This document shows, in pieces, positions 6,398-6,671 of a DNA stretch of 6,671 nt. The notes beneath the pieces were generated by a model. It was not told the origin of the DNA and did no database searches. It saw nothing but the letters and a program-made list of their open reading frames with translations. This DNA comes from Chloroflexi bacterium RBG_16_60_22 (GTDB lineage: Bacteria; Chloroflexota; Dehalococcoidia; Dehalococcoidales; RBG-16-60-22), in contig MGNX01000021.1 in NCBI GenBank assembly GCA_001796935.1, forward strand, positions 2,736 to 9,406. The letters run 5' to 3'. A program made the position numbers and the translations under genes. Every line of letters starts with the position of its first letter. Position 1 is the first letter of the stretch.

Positions 6398-6420
6398 CAG
6401 GGCCTGTTCCGGTCTTTTTT
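6391..6420 (+). terminator. Possible terminator at the end of the gene run
   Basis: An imperfect hairpin overlaps the last stop codon. CCGG (6391-6394) pairs with CCGG (6409-6412) and CAG (6398-6400) with CTG (6404-6406) around a GGC loop, with a small internal loop between. TCTTTTTT follows at 6413-6420. Placement after the last gene and the T-run favour an intrinsic terminator; the broken stem keeps confidence modest. Confidence 0.45.
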
Positions 6421-6450
6421 ACCCCTCTCCTTTAATTAACCGCAACTATT

Positions 6451-6477
6451 GTCATTCCCGCGAAAGCGGGAATCCAG
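6451..6477. repeat. Single arm of the GTCATTCC palindromic repeat
   Basis: This 27-base arm matches the arm at 3396-3422 at 22 of 27 positions. It folds into a perfect 8-bp stem, ATTCCCGC (6454-6461) with GCGGGAAT (6466-6473), capped by a GAAA tetraloop. No second inverted arm is seen downstream, so it is either a solo arm or a decayed element. Confidence 0.8.
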
Positions 6478-6533
6478 ATTCTACCTCACCCCCTGTGTTC
6501 CCCTCTCCGCTTTGCCTTAAAAGTACTTCATTT

Positions 6534-6607
6534 ATGTCACCCTGAGCGCAGCGAAGGGTCCAGGGGCGGTGGGGATTCTTGCGTCGCTGCGTTCCTCAGA
6601 ATGACAT
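6534..6607. repeat. Long palindromic repeat of the TGTCACCCTGAG type
   Basis: The ends ATGTCACCCTGAG (6534-6546) and CTCAGAATGACAT (6595-6607) are inverted repeats matching at 11 of 13 positions. They continue into a perfect 8-bp pair, CGCAGCGA (6547-6554) with TCGCTGCG (6584-6591), giving a stem of about 21 positions with a three-base bulge. TTTA flanks both sides (6531-6534 and 6607-6610 if the element is read as TGTCA...TGACA), possibly a target duplication. An outer inverted repeat surrounds it: GCTTTGCCTTAAA at 6509-6521 against TTTAGGGCAAAGC at 6607-6619, 12 of 13 pairing. Confidence 0.78.
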
Positions 6608-6649
6608 TTAGGGCAAAGCCAGGTGTCAAAGGAGCGGGGGAAGAATTGA

Positions 6650-6670
6650 AAGAGGGGTTTCACCCCTCTT
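6650..6670. other. Hairpin at the window edge
   Basis: AAGAGGGG (6650-6657) and CCCCTCTT (6663-6670) form a perfect 8-bp stem with a five-base loop. It could be a terminator for a gene beyond the window or part of a further repeat. The bases that would decide this lie outside the window. Confidence 0.5.
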
Positions 6671-6671
6671 A

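Larger units (their letters stand above)
6398..6671. other. Gene-free, repeat-rich tail of the window
   Basis: I see no credible gene on either strand here; short open frames are out-of-frame continuations or translated repeats. The stretch holds the T-run of a possible terminator, one arm of the GTCATTCC repeat, a long palindrome of the TGTCACCCTGAG type and a hairpin at the window end. CCCCTCTCC occurs twice (6422-6430 and 6500-6508). Confidence 0.75.

Noticed and set aside
6422..6508. CCCCTCTCC occurring at 6422-6430 and 6500-6508, considered as direct repeats bounding an insertion.
   Set aside because: It is only nine bases and pyrimidine-rich, and the interval between holds only the single repeat arm, whose own boundaries do not coincide with these copies.

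Overview
The window is a GC-rich bacterial chromosomal segment in which every gene lies on the plus strand. It reads recA (5' end cut off by the window edge), recX, rny (RNase Y), a YmdB-type metallophosphoesterase, a PHP-domain phosphoesterase, a divergent plsY-like acyltransferase and a small B-box zinc-finger membrane protein. The genes look intact apart from the truncated recA start. The order RNase Y then YmdB is also known from Bacillus. The style of the RecA and B-box proteins, and the GTCATTCC/GTCATTGC/TGTCACCCTGAG repeats in the gaps, make me think of an uncultured Chloroflexota (Dehalococcoidia-like) bacterium. That placement is an inference from memory, not a demonstrated assignment.

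Layout: 1-996 is recA. 997-1089 is a spacer with a terminator-like hairpin. 1090-1734 is recX. 1735-1824 is a spacer with a GC-rich hairpin, and a strong ribosome binding site precedes rny. 1825-3369 is rny. 3370-3574 is a spacer filled almost entirely by two different palindromic repeats. 3575-5196 holds ymdB and the PHP gene, which overlap by 4 bases. 5206-5907 is the plsY-like gene and 5912-6397 the zinc-finger membrane protein, both tightly spaced after the gene before. 6398-6671 has no gene; it holds a possible terminator, a single repeat arm, a long palindromic element and a hairpin at the window edge.

Functionally, recA and recX form the classic recombinase-plus-modulator pair. RNase Y (membrane-anchored mRNA decay), YmdB (cyclic nucleotide phosphodiesterase family) and the PHP protein (a family that includes nucleoside 3',5'-bisphosphate phosphatase and RNase AM) form a plausible RNA-turnover group. 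The last two genes are membrane proteins without an obvious link to that group beyond tight spacing. I see no mobile-element genes, CRISPR array, tRNA, rRNA or defence system. The most interesting signals are the palindromic repeats, where three copies of one arm show compensatory base changes, and the divergent active-site motifs of the PlsY-like protein.
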